In this document: piece by piece, positions 13,972 through 21,934 of the stretch
How positions within the stretch are numbered: position 1 is the first letter of the stretch
Layout of the letters: each line of letters begins with the position of its first letter
DNA from: Sinohyriopsis cumingii
Taxonomy: Eukaryota; Mollusca; Bivalvia; Unionida; Unionidae
NCBI GenBank assembly: GCA_028554795.2
Contig: CM068835.1
Span: 31,292,311 to 31,356,310 of the forward strand
DNA: 64,000 nt
Direction: 5' to 3'
Program-made: the position numbers and the translations under genes
Notes under the pieces: generated by a model
What the model was told of the DNA's origin: nothing
The model's database searches: none
Seen by the model: the letters and a program-made list of their open reading frames with translations, nothing else

Positions 13972-14635
13972 AGTGCAGTCTATATGAAGGAGTTATATAG
14001 CCACACCAGGTGCTGACTGTCGTCACGTGATACTCAGCCGAATTTTAGCTAATATTCGGACAAAATATCAACAAAATATGGTGCATGGACGATCTTTAAA
14101 AACAGTAAAATTAAAAACATCACTACCATTAAGAACAACATCCGAAGGAAAAAAAAATTAAAACCTAAACAAGAATAAAAAATAAATCTACAAAAAAAGA
14201 TTTTAGAAGCACTTTTCGCACCCGTTTTAACTTTATTTTTTCGAAGCCAAAATCAAGTTTTTATAGCAGTTTCGAAATATGTATTTACACTGATGCAAAT
14301 GAAGATAACGAAAACCTTTGCAATTACTTACTTGTTTTAATAAAAAAAGATGTCGAGAAAATGATTTTGTTTTAACTTTGAGCGAACGAAATTTGGATGT
14401 CGGTTGCGATATTAACCTTTCGTAGCAGTTGTGGAAACAAAATTTCTTCTGAAACATTATGAAATAAAGGAAATCTTGCGTATGGCTAACAGTTACTGTA
14501 ATTTTAGATATAGTATAGCTTTTGTGAACATAAAAGCGTAAATAATCAATTTAAGGCAACTTTTCTCGTCTTAGCTTACATTAATGTTTTGTATATTTTT
14601 CCAATTCTTTTGTAATTTTTCGTTTTTGTGTTTTT
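13972..14635. other. MULE 3-prime non-coding region
   Basis: AT-rich, no gene seen. It runs from the transposase stop to the right terminal repeat. Confidence 0.5.
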
Positions 14636-14745
14636 TTTCTTCAACTTTTCGTAACTTTTCTCACTTTTCGTAACTTTTCGCACTTTTCTCAACTTTTCGT
14701 AACTTTCCGCAACTTTTCGTAACTTTTCGCATTTTAGTTATACCC
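14636..14745 (-). repeat. MULE right terminal repeat, built of short tandem units
   Basis: About ten tandem copies of a CAACTTTTCGTAACTTTTCG-like motif form the inverted counterpart of the left terminal repeat. It ends TATACCC immediately before the 9-bp target duplication at 14746-14754. Unit number and order differ from the left end, as expected for a repeat that expands and contracts. Confidence 0.85.
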
Positions 14746-14754
14746 CTCAATAAT

Positions 14755-15119
14755 AAACTGTTAGAACGACAGATTGCAAATAGAATCCGGAATTATTGCA
14801 CATTCGACATGTCACTTGCATATGGTTAGCCTTAATCTAATTAGCTTTAAATATCACTCAGCTATTATCGGCATTGAAAGAAATCACACATACGACACTG
14901 TTTTGAATACCAATAGCTGACTTATATTTTGCCTTCACTAGGGTTTAAATTCGATGAGAAAGGTACTTTCAGGGAAGTCCTGTCTCCACTTCACAACTGT
15001 ACTTTTGTCTTCTAATTAATAAATAATATAGATCGCCTGCTGGAGATATTCTTCAACAACAAATAACATTCCACGCTGGCAGTGGTAGAAACACAAGACT
15101 GAAAATATCATAGCTTAAT
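14755..15119. other. Non-coding, nothing recognised
   Basis: Sequence between the MULE target duplication and the gag remnant; I see no feature in it. Confidence 0.4.
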
Positions 15120-15720
15120 ATGGCTTCATTTCAATTTACAAATCCGGACAAATTGGACCTTTTTGAGTCCTGAAACCCTTGATTTACTTGGGAAGTGAGG
15201 CTGATGACATTTTGTCTTCATTCAGCCTGACAGTGGAAGATCAAACGAAGTGAAAGCTCGTGACAGGTAGATTCATGCGATATTTCATTCGAAAGAAAAA
15301 TGTAATTTTTTAAAGGGCAAAATTTAATCAGAGAAAATAAGAAAGAGGAAGAAACATTAAGTTTTGTTACAGTTCTTCATGTGTTAGCAAATAATTGCAA
15401 TTTCGGGCCACTACATTACGAATTTAACAGTGATCGACTTGTAGTTGGACTACGATATCCAAACTTGTTGGACCTATTGCAGGAGGACGTAATCTATTCC
15501 TAGAGGCTGTCGTTAGTCAAGTTCGACAAAATAAGGCTGTAAGAAAGCAACCGTCAATTGCACGAGGGAAATGGAGAACTAATGAATGTAACGAATGCCG
15601 TAAGATCGTCTTCATTGAAATACGGGAAGCAGAAACATAAAATCCCGAAATCAACAGAATAAAGGAAGCAGAAAAGGATGCATGAGATGTGAGAATAAAG
15701 TAAATCATTCTTGGAATTAA
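15120..15720 (+). pseudogene. Gypsy-type LTR retrotransposon gag remnant
   Basis: Starting at the ATG at 15,120 (MASFQFTNPDKLDLF) the decayed frame shows FSLTVEDQ-like, RYFIRKKN-like and LHVLANNCNFGPL blocks. It then shows DRLVVGLRYPNL, a conserved gag core found in invertebrate Gypsy-family polyproteins. Several stops and frame changes interrupt it, and no pol or LTR is visible nearby. The Polinton inserted about 150 bp downstream. Confidence 0.65.
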
Positions 15721-15866
15721 TGTGCAGCAAAAAGGCACAATGTCACAATGATAAGTAAAGAAGACGTTTCAAAATTCTGCCTGTCAAAATCAGCAGTTCG
15801 CACAATAGAATCGAGAGCATAACCTGGAGTTCTAAGGACTATCATTGCAAAAGAAGGGTCAGCCGT

Positions 15867-16015
15867 AGCAGCAGAGAGGGTGAACAGACCACTTAAGGGA
15901 AGGGTCACCCTTGTGTTTAGACCCAAAAAAATAGTGACCCTTCATAGAGGTCAATACCACGTCTACGATTATTGTTTGTCCCAAACAGAATTGTAGACAA
16001 ACCCTCTCTGCTGCT
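15867..16015. repeat. Left terminal foldback unit
   Basis: The outermost 149 bp are bounded by a perfect 15-bp inverted repeat (AGCAGCAGAGAGGGT at 15,867-15,881 and its complement at 16,001-16,015). Nested inside are AAGGGTCACCCTT, a TGACCCTT partner, and an imperfect stem from GTCTACGATTATTGTTTG with its partner ending GTAGAC at 15,998. Single strands of this region could fold into a multi-branched hairpin. Confidence 0.85.
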
Positions 16016-16016
16016 A

Positions 16017-16364
16017 TCAATCTTGGGAATCATCATCTGAATCATGGGAATCTTCATCTGAATCATGGGAATCTTTTGTTTTGTTCTTCAAGTAATATTC
16101 AAGTTCTGATGGTGGTTTTTCTATTTTTGGATTTATGTTCTTTCTTTTTCTGTAATAGTTCATCAAACTTCTGTATCGATCTCCACCGCAATTTTTACAA
16201 ATCTGATATAATCCTCTAACGCCGTTGTTACATCCAACACAACTTCGTGGACCAGCATGAGGATTTTTCTTTAAAATATAATTATGTTTTTTACAATATT
16301 CTCCACGACACCTTTTGTTGCATTTATTTGTTGTTCCTTGAATTAACCACGCACAGTTGTTCAT
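16017..16364 (-). CDS. Cysteine-rich putative zinc protein, left TIR copy
   Basis: 115 residues, wholly inside the terminal repeat and read outward. Cysteines and histidine are arranged C4-x10-C15-x3-C19-x4-C24-x2-H27, then a zinc-ribbon-like C42-x2-C45-x10-C56-x2-C59 followed by GGDRYR. The C-terminus is acidic and repetitive (DSHDSDE, DSHDSDD). I do not recognise a named family. The pattern suggests two zinc sites, as in DNA- or RNA-binding regulators, but that is inference. The protein is identical to the right copy and clearly homologous to the one at 26,340-26,639. The start codon is preceded directly by TATA. The frame is intact. Confidence 0.85.
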   Translation of the reverse strand: MNNCAWLIQGTTNKCNKRCRGEYCKKHNYILKKNPHAGPRSCVGCNNGVRGLYQICKNCGGDRYRSLMNYYRKRKNINPKIEKPPSELEYYLKNKTKDSHDSDEDSHDSDDDSQD

Positions 16365-16441
16365 TATATGAATGATATCTGTTTAACTAAATTTACACCC
16401 CTTCTGCTAATATCAATTAAAAAATTGCTATATTAAAAATA

Positions 16442-17605
16442 ATGGTATATCCAGAATCTCATACTGCAAGAATAGCACGAGAACGATTAGAAGCAATTAA
16501 AAATTTTCTTCCTGTCAGAGATTCATTTAGAAAAAATCTACAAGCGCAGCAAGAAGCACAAGTTGAATACGAAGAAGAAACTAAAAAACTGTTTAAACCC
16601 GTCACTGCAGCTACTGAAAAAGTTACAGCTGTCATCAAAGAAGATCTTCTTCCGGTATCAAAACAAACAGCAGAACAAACTGAAAAAATAGCAAGAAGAA
16701 CTAAACAGACAAAGAAGATTTTACGAGATCTTCCACCGGGCATAGCCAGGGAAATAGCTGCGGCTCAACCTCCACCTGTTGGTGAGGAAATACTTGAAAG
16801 TATTGGAAAACTTCGTACTGAAGTCGCCGACGTGCAAAAAGAACATGCACCTAAACCCGAACTAGTAGAAAAAAACGTAGAATTGATTGCAAAATTTAGG
16901 AAAGGGGTTGTTGAAGAAATTAGAAATACTAAAGAAGAACAATTACCCGAAGCAATATTAAATATACTATTTAATAAATCTAGTATTTTAAAACCCCATT
17001 ATGAAAAAGTAAATGATGATAATCTTATTAAATATATATATCGCGTATATTACAACAAAAAACAAGCTAGAGGTCAAGAATATGAAATTATTAATGAAGA
17101 AGTAAAAAGACTTTAGAGAGAGAGACTGAAACAACTAAAACAAGAACAACTCGCCCAGCAGAAACTTACTCCACCTTTACAACAAATAGAACAACAGCAA
17201 TTGATGTTTAAACCATCTAGAGAGAAAAGGAAGCAGATGGCAAAGGAAATGAAGCGAAAAGCAGAAGAAAAATGGAAACAAGAAGAAGAAATATTTAGAG
17301 ATATAGAAACTAAACAACAGGAGAAATTACGTTCACTGGGTAAAGAAAGAGATCCTGACGATGATCCTCCAAGCGCTGTAGGAAGTGGGTTCCTGACTAC
17401 ATCAGAAGGAAATAATTTTATTTGTCCTGATAATATCCTCAATGATGTGTCACGGTTAGAAGTTCTCATAGGAGGAAAACGTGCCGGAAATAATTCACCA
17501 GAAATAATTAATGAAGCAGCTGATATTTGTCGGCGATTATTTCAAGGTGGTATCATGGATATCGGAGTTTACCGAGAACTTATCGATGAACTTGTTGATG
17601 ACTAG
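16442..17605 (+). pseudogene. Coiled-coil protein of the virion cluster, interrupted by TAG
   Basis: One frame runs through the whole interval except for a TAG at 17,114-17,116. The first part (224 residues from ATG 16,442) is charged and helical, with a KQTAEQTEKIARRTKQTKK-type coiled coil and an AAQPPPVGEE linker. After the stop the same frame continues with Gln/Lys/Glu-rich helices (from about 17,117) and ends EAADICRRLFQGG...VYRELIDELVDD. LIGGK near the end fits the adenovirus protease consensus (M/I/L)xGG-x. It is first in the plus-strand virion cluster. I do not recognise a family; an internal scaffold or minor virion protein is a guess from position. Read-through of the amber codon cannot be excluded. 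Confidence 0.75.
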
Positions 17606-17633
17606 TTGTTAAATAAATGGTAAATTAAAAAAG

Positions 17634-18131
17634 ATGATCATACATAATAATCATCGTAAACCTGTACAGGTCAGAGCGGTGAACTCACGATTACCAATCT
17701 ACAGAACTACTTACGGAGATGGACTTGGTGATGTGCGGGGATTATTCACAAGGCTAGCTCCAAAAGCAGCACCCGTTGCAAAACAAATATCGATGAAAGC
17801 TATCGATATTGTTCGTGAAAAAGCTCCTGGAGCAATTGTCAATGTTGCTGGTAAGGCGTTCTCGGCAATCAAAGAAAGACTAGCACGATTATTGCGACGA
17901 AAACAACAACCACCAGTGAAACTGGCAAGTACTGAAATTATGCCCGCAGACGTAAGTAAAATAATAAATCAGGCTGCAAATCAAAAACTAGCGGAATTAT
18001 CTAAAGAGGCAGAAAGAAATATAACATCAAATTTGATAGATCAAAGACTCGGTGAATCAGGAAATAATATTTCAAGCATGATATCAGGAAGTGGAGTTTC
18101 CAAACACGGTTTTCTTGTTAGACGAAAATAA
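17634..18131 (+). CDS. Small basic alanine-rich virion-type protein
   Basis: 165 residues, intact. The N-terminal segment YRTTYGDGLGDV is followed by amphipathic basic and alanine-rich helices (KAAPVAKQISMKAIDIVREK) and an LRRK-rich stretch. Near the C-terminus, I150-S-G-S-G154 fits the adenovirus protease cleavage consensus (M/I/L)xGx-G. This general layout resembles small core or membrane-active minor proteins of Polintons, adintoviruses and adenoviruses (pVI/pVII-like), but the assignment rests on composition and position just upstream of the major capsid gene. The start ATG at 17,634 follows an A-rich leader 26 bp after the previous gene. Confidence 0.7.
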   Translation: MIIHNNHRKPVQVRAVNSRLPIYRTTYGDGLGDVRGLFTRLAPKAAPVAKQISMKAIDIVREKAPGAIVNVAGKAFSAIKERLARLLRRKQQPPVKLASTEIMPADVSKIINQAANQKLAELSKEAERNITSNLIDQRLGESGNNISSMISGSGVSKHGFLVRRK

Positions 18132-18141
18132 TTATAATAAA

Positions 18142-19515
18142 ATGTTTAAACGTGAATCCGATGAAGCATTTGATACGGAGGCACCTGTCCTTAAAGATGA
18201 ATCGGTACGTGATTATCAGTTTTATTCTTATGAGGCACGAATACCAGATCAACGTGGAAGAATTGAACAACAAGTTCATGATACAAATAGATACTTTTTA
18301 CCCGCTGAGGCTTTTCTTGAGGTAGAAGGTACAGTTGTAAAAACGGATGATACTAATTACGGAGGTGCAGTAAAAGTTGGTTTTGTCAACAATGGGATTA
18401 TGGCGTTGTTTGATAGCGCCACTTATATGATCGATGGAACAAATATTGAATCGATTCAGAAAGATGTAGGCGGTGCTACAACAATAATAGGATTAGCAAG
18501 ATATTCTGATGATTATACAAGATCAGCAGGTCCTACAATGATGTTTGTGAAAGATAACTCCAATAACCCTGAAAGCGATCCGTATAATATAAGACGACCA
18601 AGAAATTTTGCCAATAACGCTGATGCTGATGTGTGGCCAGTGGTTCATGGTTCTAGCGAAAATTTCAACTTGGGATTTGCAGCACGTAAAAATATGTTAC
18701 TAGGAGACAATAGAAGATTTTCATGTGCAATTCCACTATCGCATAATTTTGGATTTTGTAGAAATTTTAGAAAGGTTATTTTCGGAGCTAGACACACGGT
18801 TGTTCTTGTGCGAAAAGGTGATGATAACGATGCTCTGTGGAGACCTGTTGGTGATGCTGGTAAAGTAATATTGTCTAAACTTTCACTGTGGATGCCGGTA
18901 ATGACTCCAACGATCGCAGTAGAACAAAACTTAGTTTCTTTCATGGACACTGGTGGTAAATCCCTATTGTCATGGTTAACAACAAGCACAGATAGTATGC
19001 AAAGTAACGTTAACGGTCAGTTCACATGGCATATAGCATCACAACAGGGTGTTTCTGCACCGCGACATATTTTTGTTGCGTTTCAGGAAACTAATCGATT
19101 AGGCTCACAAGTTCACTCTCATATGATATTTGATAAACTAGGTATCACAGATATTTCTTTACGGATAAACGGACAACAAGAACCAACAGAAAATATACAA
19201 CTAAATTATGAACAGATTCGTATAGGACGTGCATATCATCGTTTAATGTCATTCATGGGACGTGATCAAAATGTTGATACTGGATTGCAAATATCACAAT
19301 ATGATTTCAGAACTTTGTATCCGATTTATTATTTTTCACTGGAACATCTTGATCTATCAAAACAATCTGTTGTTGATGAACATCTTAAAGCAAAATAGAA
19401 TACAGGTGGTGCTAATTATAGAGCAATCGCGGTCATACTCAGCGATAAAGCCATGTTACTTGAAGGTGGTAGTGGTCGAATGAGAGTCGTTGATGCACCA
19501 GTGGAAAATCTCTAA
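18142..19515 (+). pseudogene. Major capsid protein (double jelly roll), interrupted by TAG
   Basis: Start chosen at ATG 18,142 (MFKRESDEAF), just after an AT-rich leader; the frame is open further upstream but overlaps the preceding gene. Recognisable blocks are the N-terminal arm (FYSYEARIPDQRGRIEQQ), SATYMIDGTNIE, NFGFCRNFRKVIFGARHT, HIFVAFQ and YPIYYFSLEHLDLSKQ. The last is highly characteristic of Polinton/adintovirus hexon-type capsid proteins. The frame stops at TAG 19,396-19,398 (418 residues). The same frame then continues for 38 codons to TAA at 19,513-19,515 with the expected final capsid segment (ANYRAIAVILSDK, GGSGRM). As read, the last strands of the second jelly roll are missing. 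The protein would form trimeric hexon-like capsomers. Confidence 0.92.
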
Positions 19516-19552
19516 TTATTCAGAAAAATATTATTTATATAAAAATCTCGTA

Positions 19553-19978
19553 TAGTCATGTTAATGTTACTCTGACTCCCGGTCAGGTCAAAAAACCACC
19601 AGCAAATGCGGAACTAAAATATCACTAAAACGAGATCAGATGGGTGGTGGTCCAAACAAATTATCGTTGACAAATAATGAGATTAATCATTTCAATAAGG
19701 CCCTAGAATAAAAAACCGGAGTTCAAATACATCTTTCTCCGAGCGCCATCAAAGACATGGTTAAAACGGGTGGTATATTTCCACTTCTCGCGGCTATTCC
19801 AGCGTTAATAGCTGCTGCCGCTCCAGCCGTAGCAAAAGCAGCTTCGTTAGGTGCTGTTGGAACAGCTGCTGGAATGGCTCTAAAGAAAGCAACTGGTGGA
19901 CGATATAGCAAAAAAAAGGGACGCGGTCTAAGATTACCGGGATCTCGCTGGGGAAAAGGTCTAAGGCTCCCACGTTAG
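19553..19978 (+). pseudogene. pX-like virion core protein, broken
   Basis: The 3-prime part (ATG 19,757, 73 residues) has a hydrophobic alanine-rich segment (GGIFPLLAAIPALIAAAAP) followed by a basic glycine-rich tail ending GKGLRLPR. This is the layout of the pX/mu-like core protein of Polintons and adintoviruses. Upstream, similarity to the usual N-terminal motifs continues: VNVTLTPGQ near 19,560, then LSLTNNEINHFNKALE, then TGVQIHLSPSAIKDM. It is broken by a frame change near 19,600-19,630 and by TAA at 19,709-19,711. The real gene therefore started near 19,553 and is now defective; the short downstream frame might still be made. Confidence 0.75.
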
Positions 19979-20052
19979 ATGTTCCAGCATCAAATTTTGA
20001 TTTACTTGATGCTGCTAAACGATTAAAAATAAAAGCCTTTAGAGGTGTTTTT

Positions 20053-20418
20053 ATGCGAGATCAATTACCAAAACAACCGAACAAACTCGAAACAGGTATT
20101 ATTAATCTCGACGAACGTTCCGGACCTGGTACTCATTGGGTATCATACGCGGTTGATCCACGTGGAATCGTTTATTTTGATTCATACGGGTTAGCTCCAC
20201 CTGCTGAATTTATCAAGTATGTCGCACCACTTCACGCAAGAACCAGAGGTTCCAAAGTTTGGTATTCAACGCTACCCACACAAACAATGACAGATCCGCC
20301 AATATGCGGCCGTGAAGTAATTAATGTACTCGACGCTATATCAAAATCATCCAAACCGCCACATAAAGTTGTGCATGATTATACAAGCAACCGATTCGTT
20401 GCGCGTAAAGCGTTTTAA
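20053..20418 (+). CDS. Adenain-type cysteine protease (virion maturation), N-terminus uncertain
   Basis: 121 residues from ATG 20,053, with the adenovirus-protease-like catalytic set in the right order: GTH28W, YFD43SYG, Gln77, and C85-G86. It would cleave capsid and core precursors during particle maturation. The open frame extends upstream without an ATG and still reads protease-like (SNFDLLDAAKRLKIKAFRGVF from about 19,990). The true N-terminus is probably upstream, and its start codon is lost or shifted into the pX frame, whose stop (19,976-19,978) it overlaps. The typical CGHLC context is replaced by CGREV, so activity is uncertain. Confidence 0.82.
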   Translation: MRDQLPKQPNKLETGIINLDERSGPGTHWVSYAVDPRGIVYFDSYGLAPPAEFIKYVAPLHARTRGSKVWYSTLPTQTMTDPPICGREVINVLDAISKSSKPPHKVVHDYTSNRFVARKAF

Positions 20419-20442
20419 ACAGATCTTGGATCTTAAAATATA

Positions 20443-21444
20443 ATGGTTGATATTTACGGAAGAAGATCTTACCGCGTTAAGAGAAAATCCGGCGATGTTG
20501 ATCCGTCGAAGTACGCAACTAAAGATGAACTCGCTGATATCATGAATCTTGCTAGAGTTGATCCAGATGAGGTCGTTATTTTTCAAGATCGATATGGTAA
20601 ACTAAAAACGAGCAATATCAGATGGAATGATATAGTTCGACGAGTACTCGGTGCAGTTACGGATACTATTCCCGTGTTTACTGACAGCGGCAAAATCAAA
20701 GATTCAAGTGTATCATTTACAACAATTAGAGATGAAATTGCAAGAAGCGTTGCTAATCGTGTGAGAAACACCGGCGACACAATGACGGGTGAACTCAGCA
20801 TGAACGGAAATAAAATAGTGGTTTTAAGAGATCCAACATCCGACGAAGATGCAGCAACAAAAAAATATGTCGACACCGTAGATGGTAAATTATCCACGCT
20901 GCGGGCCGAGTATGACGTTCACGTGGGCGCTTTTGCAAGATTTCGCAGAAACCATCAAAGAACCGCAGAAGAATTCTTCGGCACTCCGCACTCCGTTGAC
21001 ATAAATCTAGCTGATATCAAGACGAACATCGACACGATCAAAAGAACACAGCAAGACATCGTAGCGGGGATTCCTGAGATCGTTAATAAAGCCAATTTGA
21101 TTAAAATTCCAGCCGGAATAACTCCTGGGCATATCACAAACATCGTATGCACTGTATCATCGGGATTTGCAACATGGTCGCAGCAAAATAAAACCATCAA
21201 ATATACCGCAACAGTCACTGGCGTGTACAGGTTGTCTGTGTTCAGTGGTGCGCGATTTGAGATATTTACAACGTATCCATGGCGTCATTCAACGGATAGG
21301 TTTTCCGGAGTTGTATCTGTTATATTAAATAGCGGAACCGAAGAAATTTTTATCCTGGAAGCAGATGATAAGAAATTAACCGCAACATTTTACTGGTGGT
21401 ATTTGGAATTTGTAGCTGAAACACCTCAATTGGTCACTGCATAA
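20443..21444 (+). CDS. Fibre-like protein with phage-tail-type repeat
   Basis: 333 residues, intact. Residues 109-144 form the block NTGDTMTGELSMNGNKI...DAATKKYVD, a signature of bacteriophage tail fibres also seen in Polinton/adintovirus fibre candidates. It is preceded by KYATKDELAD near the N-terminus, a shaft-like motif of the same class, and followed by a short coiled coil and a C-terminal beta-rich domain (from about residue 225) with the spacing of a receptor-binding head. The start follows AAAATATAATGG, 24 bp after the protease stop. A role in host-cell attachment is inferred from architecture only. Confidence 0.78.
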   Translation: MVDIYGRRSYRVKRKSGDVDPSKYATKDELADIMNLARVDPDEVVIFQDRYGKLKTSNIRWNDIVRRVLGAVTDTIPVFTDSGKIKDSSVSFTTIRDEIARSVANRVRNTGDTMTGELSMNGNKIVVLRDPTSDEDAATKKYVDTVDGKLSTLRAEYDVHVGAFARFRRNHQRTAEEFFGTPHSVDINLADIKTNIDTIKRTQQDIVAGIPEIVNKANLIKIPAGITPGHITNIVCTVSSGFATWSQQNKTIKYTATVTGVYRLSVFSGARFEIFTTYPWRHSTDRFSGVVSVILNSGTEEIFILEADDKKLTATFYWWYLEFVAETPQLVTA

Positions 21445-21450
21445 AAATAT

Positions 21451-21934
21451 ATGGACGGTGCACAATACAGATACAATCAAGCGCGTGAATGGCAGGCGGC
21501 GCTAAAAGATCAAGTCGAACAATATACAGTAAAAGTACAAAAATATCGACGACGATTAGTTATCGTTGATGTGATTGTTTATTCAGTATCCGCTGTTGTT
21601 GCTGGAATTGGTGTTATGTTATCAGCGGTGACAATGATGGTACCAGTAGCTGTAACTATTTGTATTTCAGCAGCAACAACGATTACAGGTGTACTTAATA
21701 TCATCACAAAAAATATGCACCTGCATGAATGAAAAATTATCCGATTACATGATAAGATTGCATTCAGCGACGGTCGCATACTCGAAGTTATCTTCGTTGT
21801 TATCAGCGAGTGTCAGTGATGGAATTATATCCGATGTCGAGTTTTCAATGATGACTAAAATATATCACGAAGGTATCGGTATTAAAGATACAAGTACTAA
21901 TAATGACAAAATTACTTCAGCAGATCGTGACTAA
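21451..21934 (+). pseudogene. Two-helix membrane protein, frameshifted
   Basis: The first frame (21,451-21,732) encodes a coiled-coil start and two hydrophobic helices (VIVDVIVYSVSAVVAGIGVM and VPVAVTICISAATTITGVL). A +1 frame then continues from about 21,715 to 21,934 with LHSATVAYSKLSSLLSASVS and DGIISDVEFSMMTKIYHEG. That is the usual C-terminal portion of a widespread Polinton membrane protein (helical, with an ISDEEF-type motif). A six-A run at the junction suggests a one-base indel. Alternatively the ATGAATGA overlap could be two coupled genes. Function unknown; an envelope or host-membrane role is speculative. Confidence 0.65.

Larger units (their letters stand above)
15867..16395 (+). 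repeat. Polinton left terminal inverted repeat
   Basis: Inverted copy of 32,301-32,828. Differences seen: one base of length in the G-run near 15,898-15,901, one synonymous change in the encoded gene, and one substitution near the inner edge. The repeat contains a complete protein-coding gene reading outward. Confidence 0.95.
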
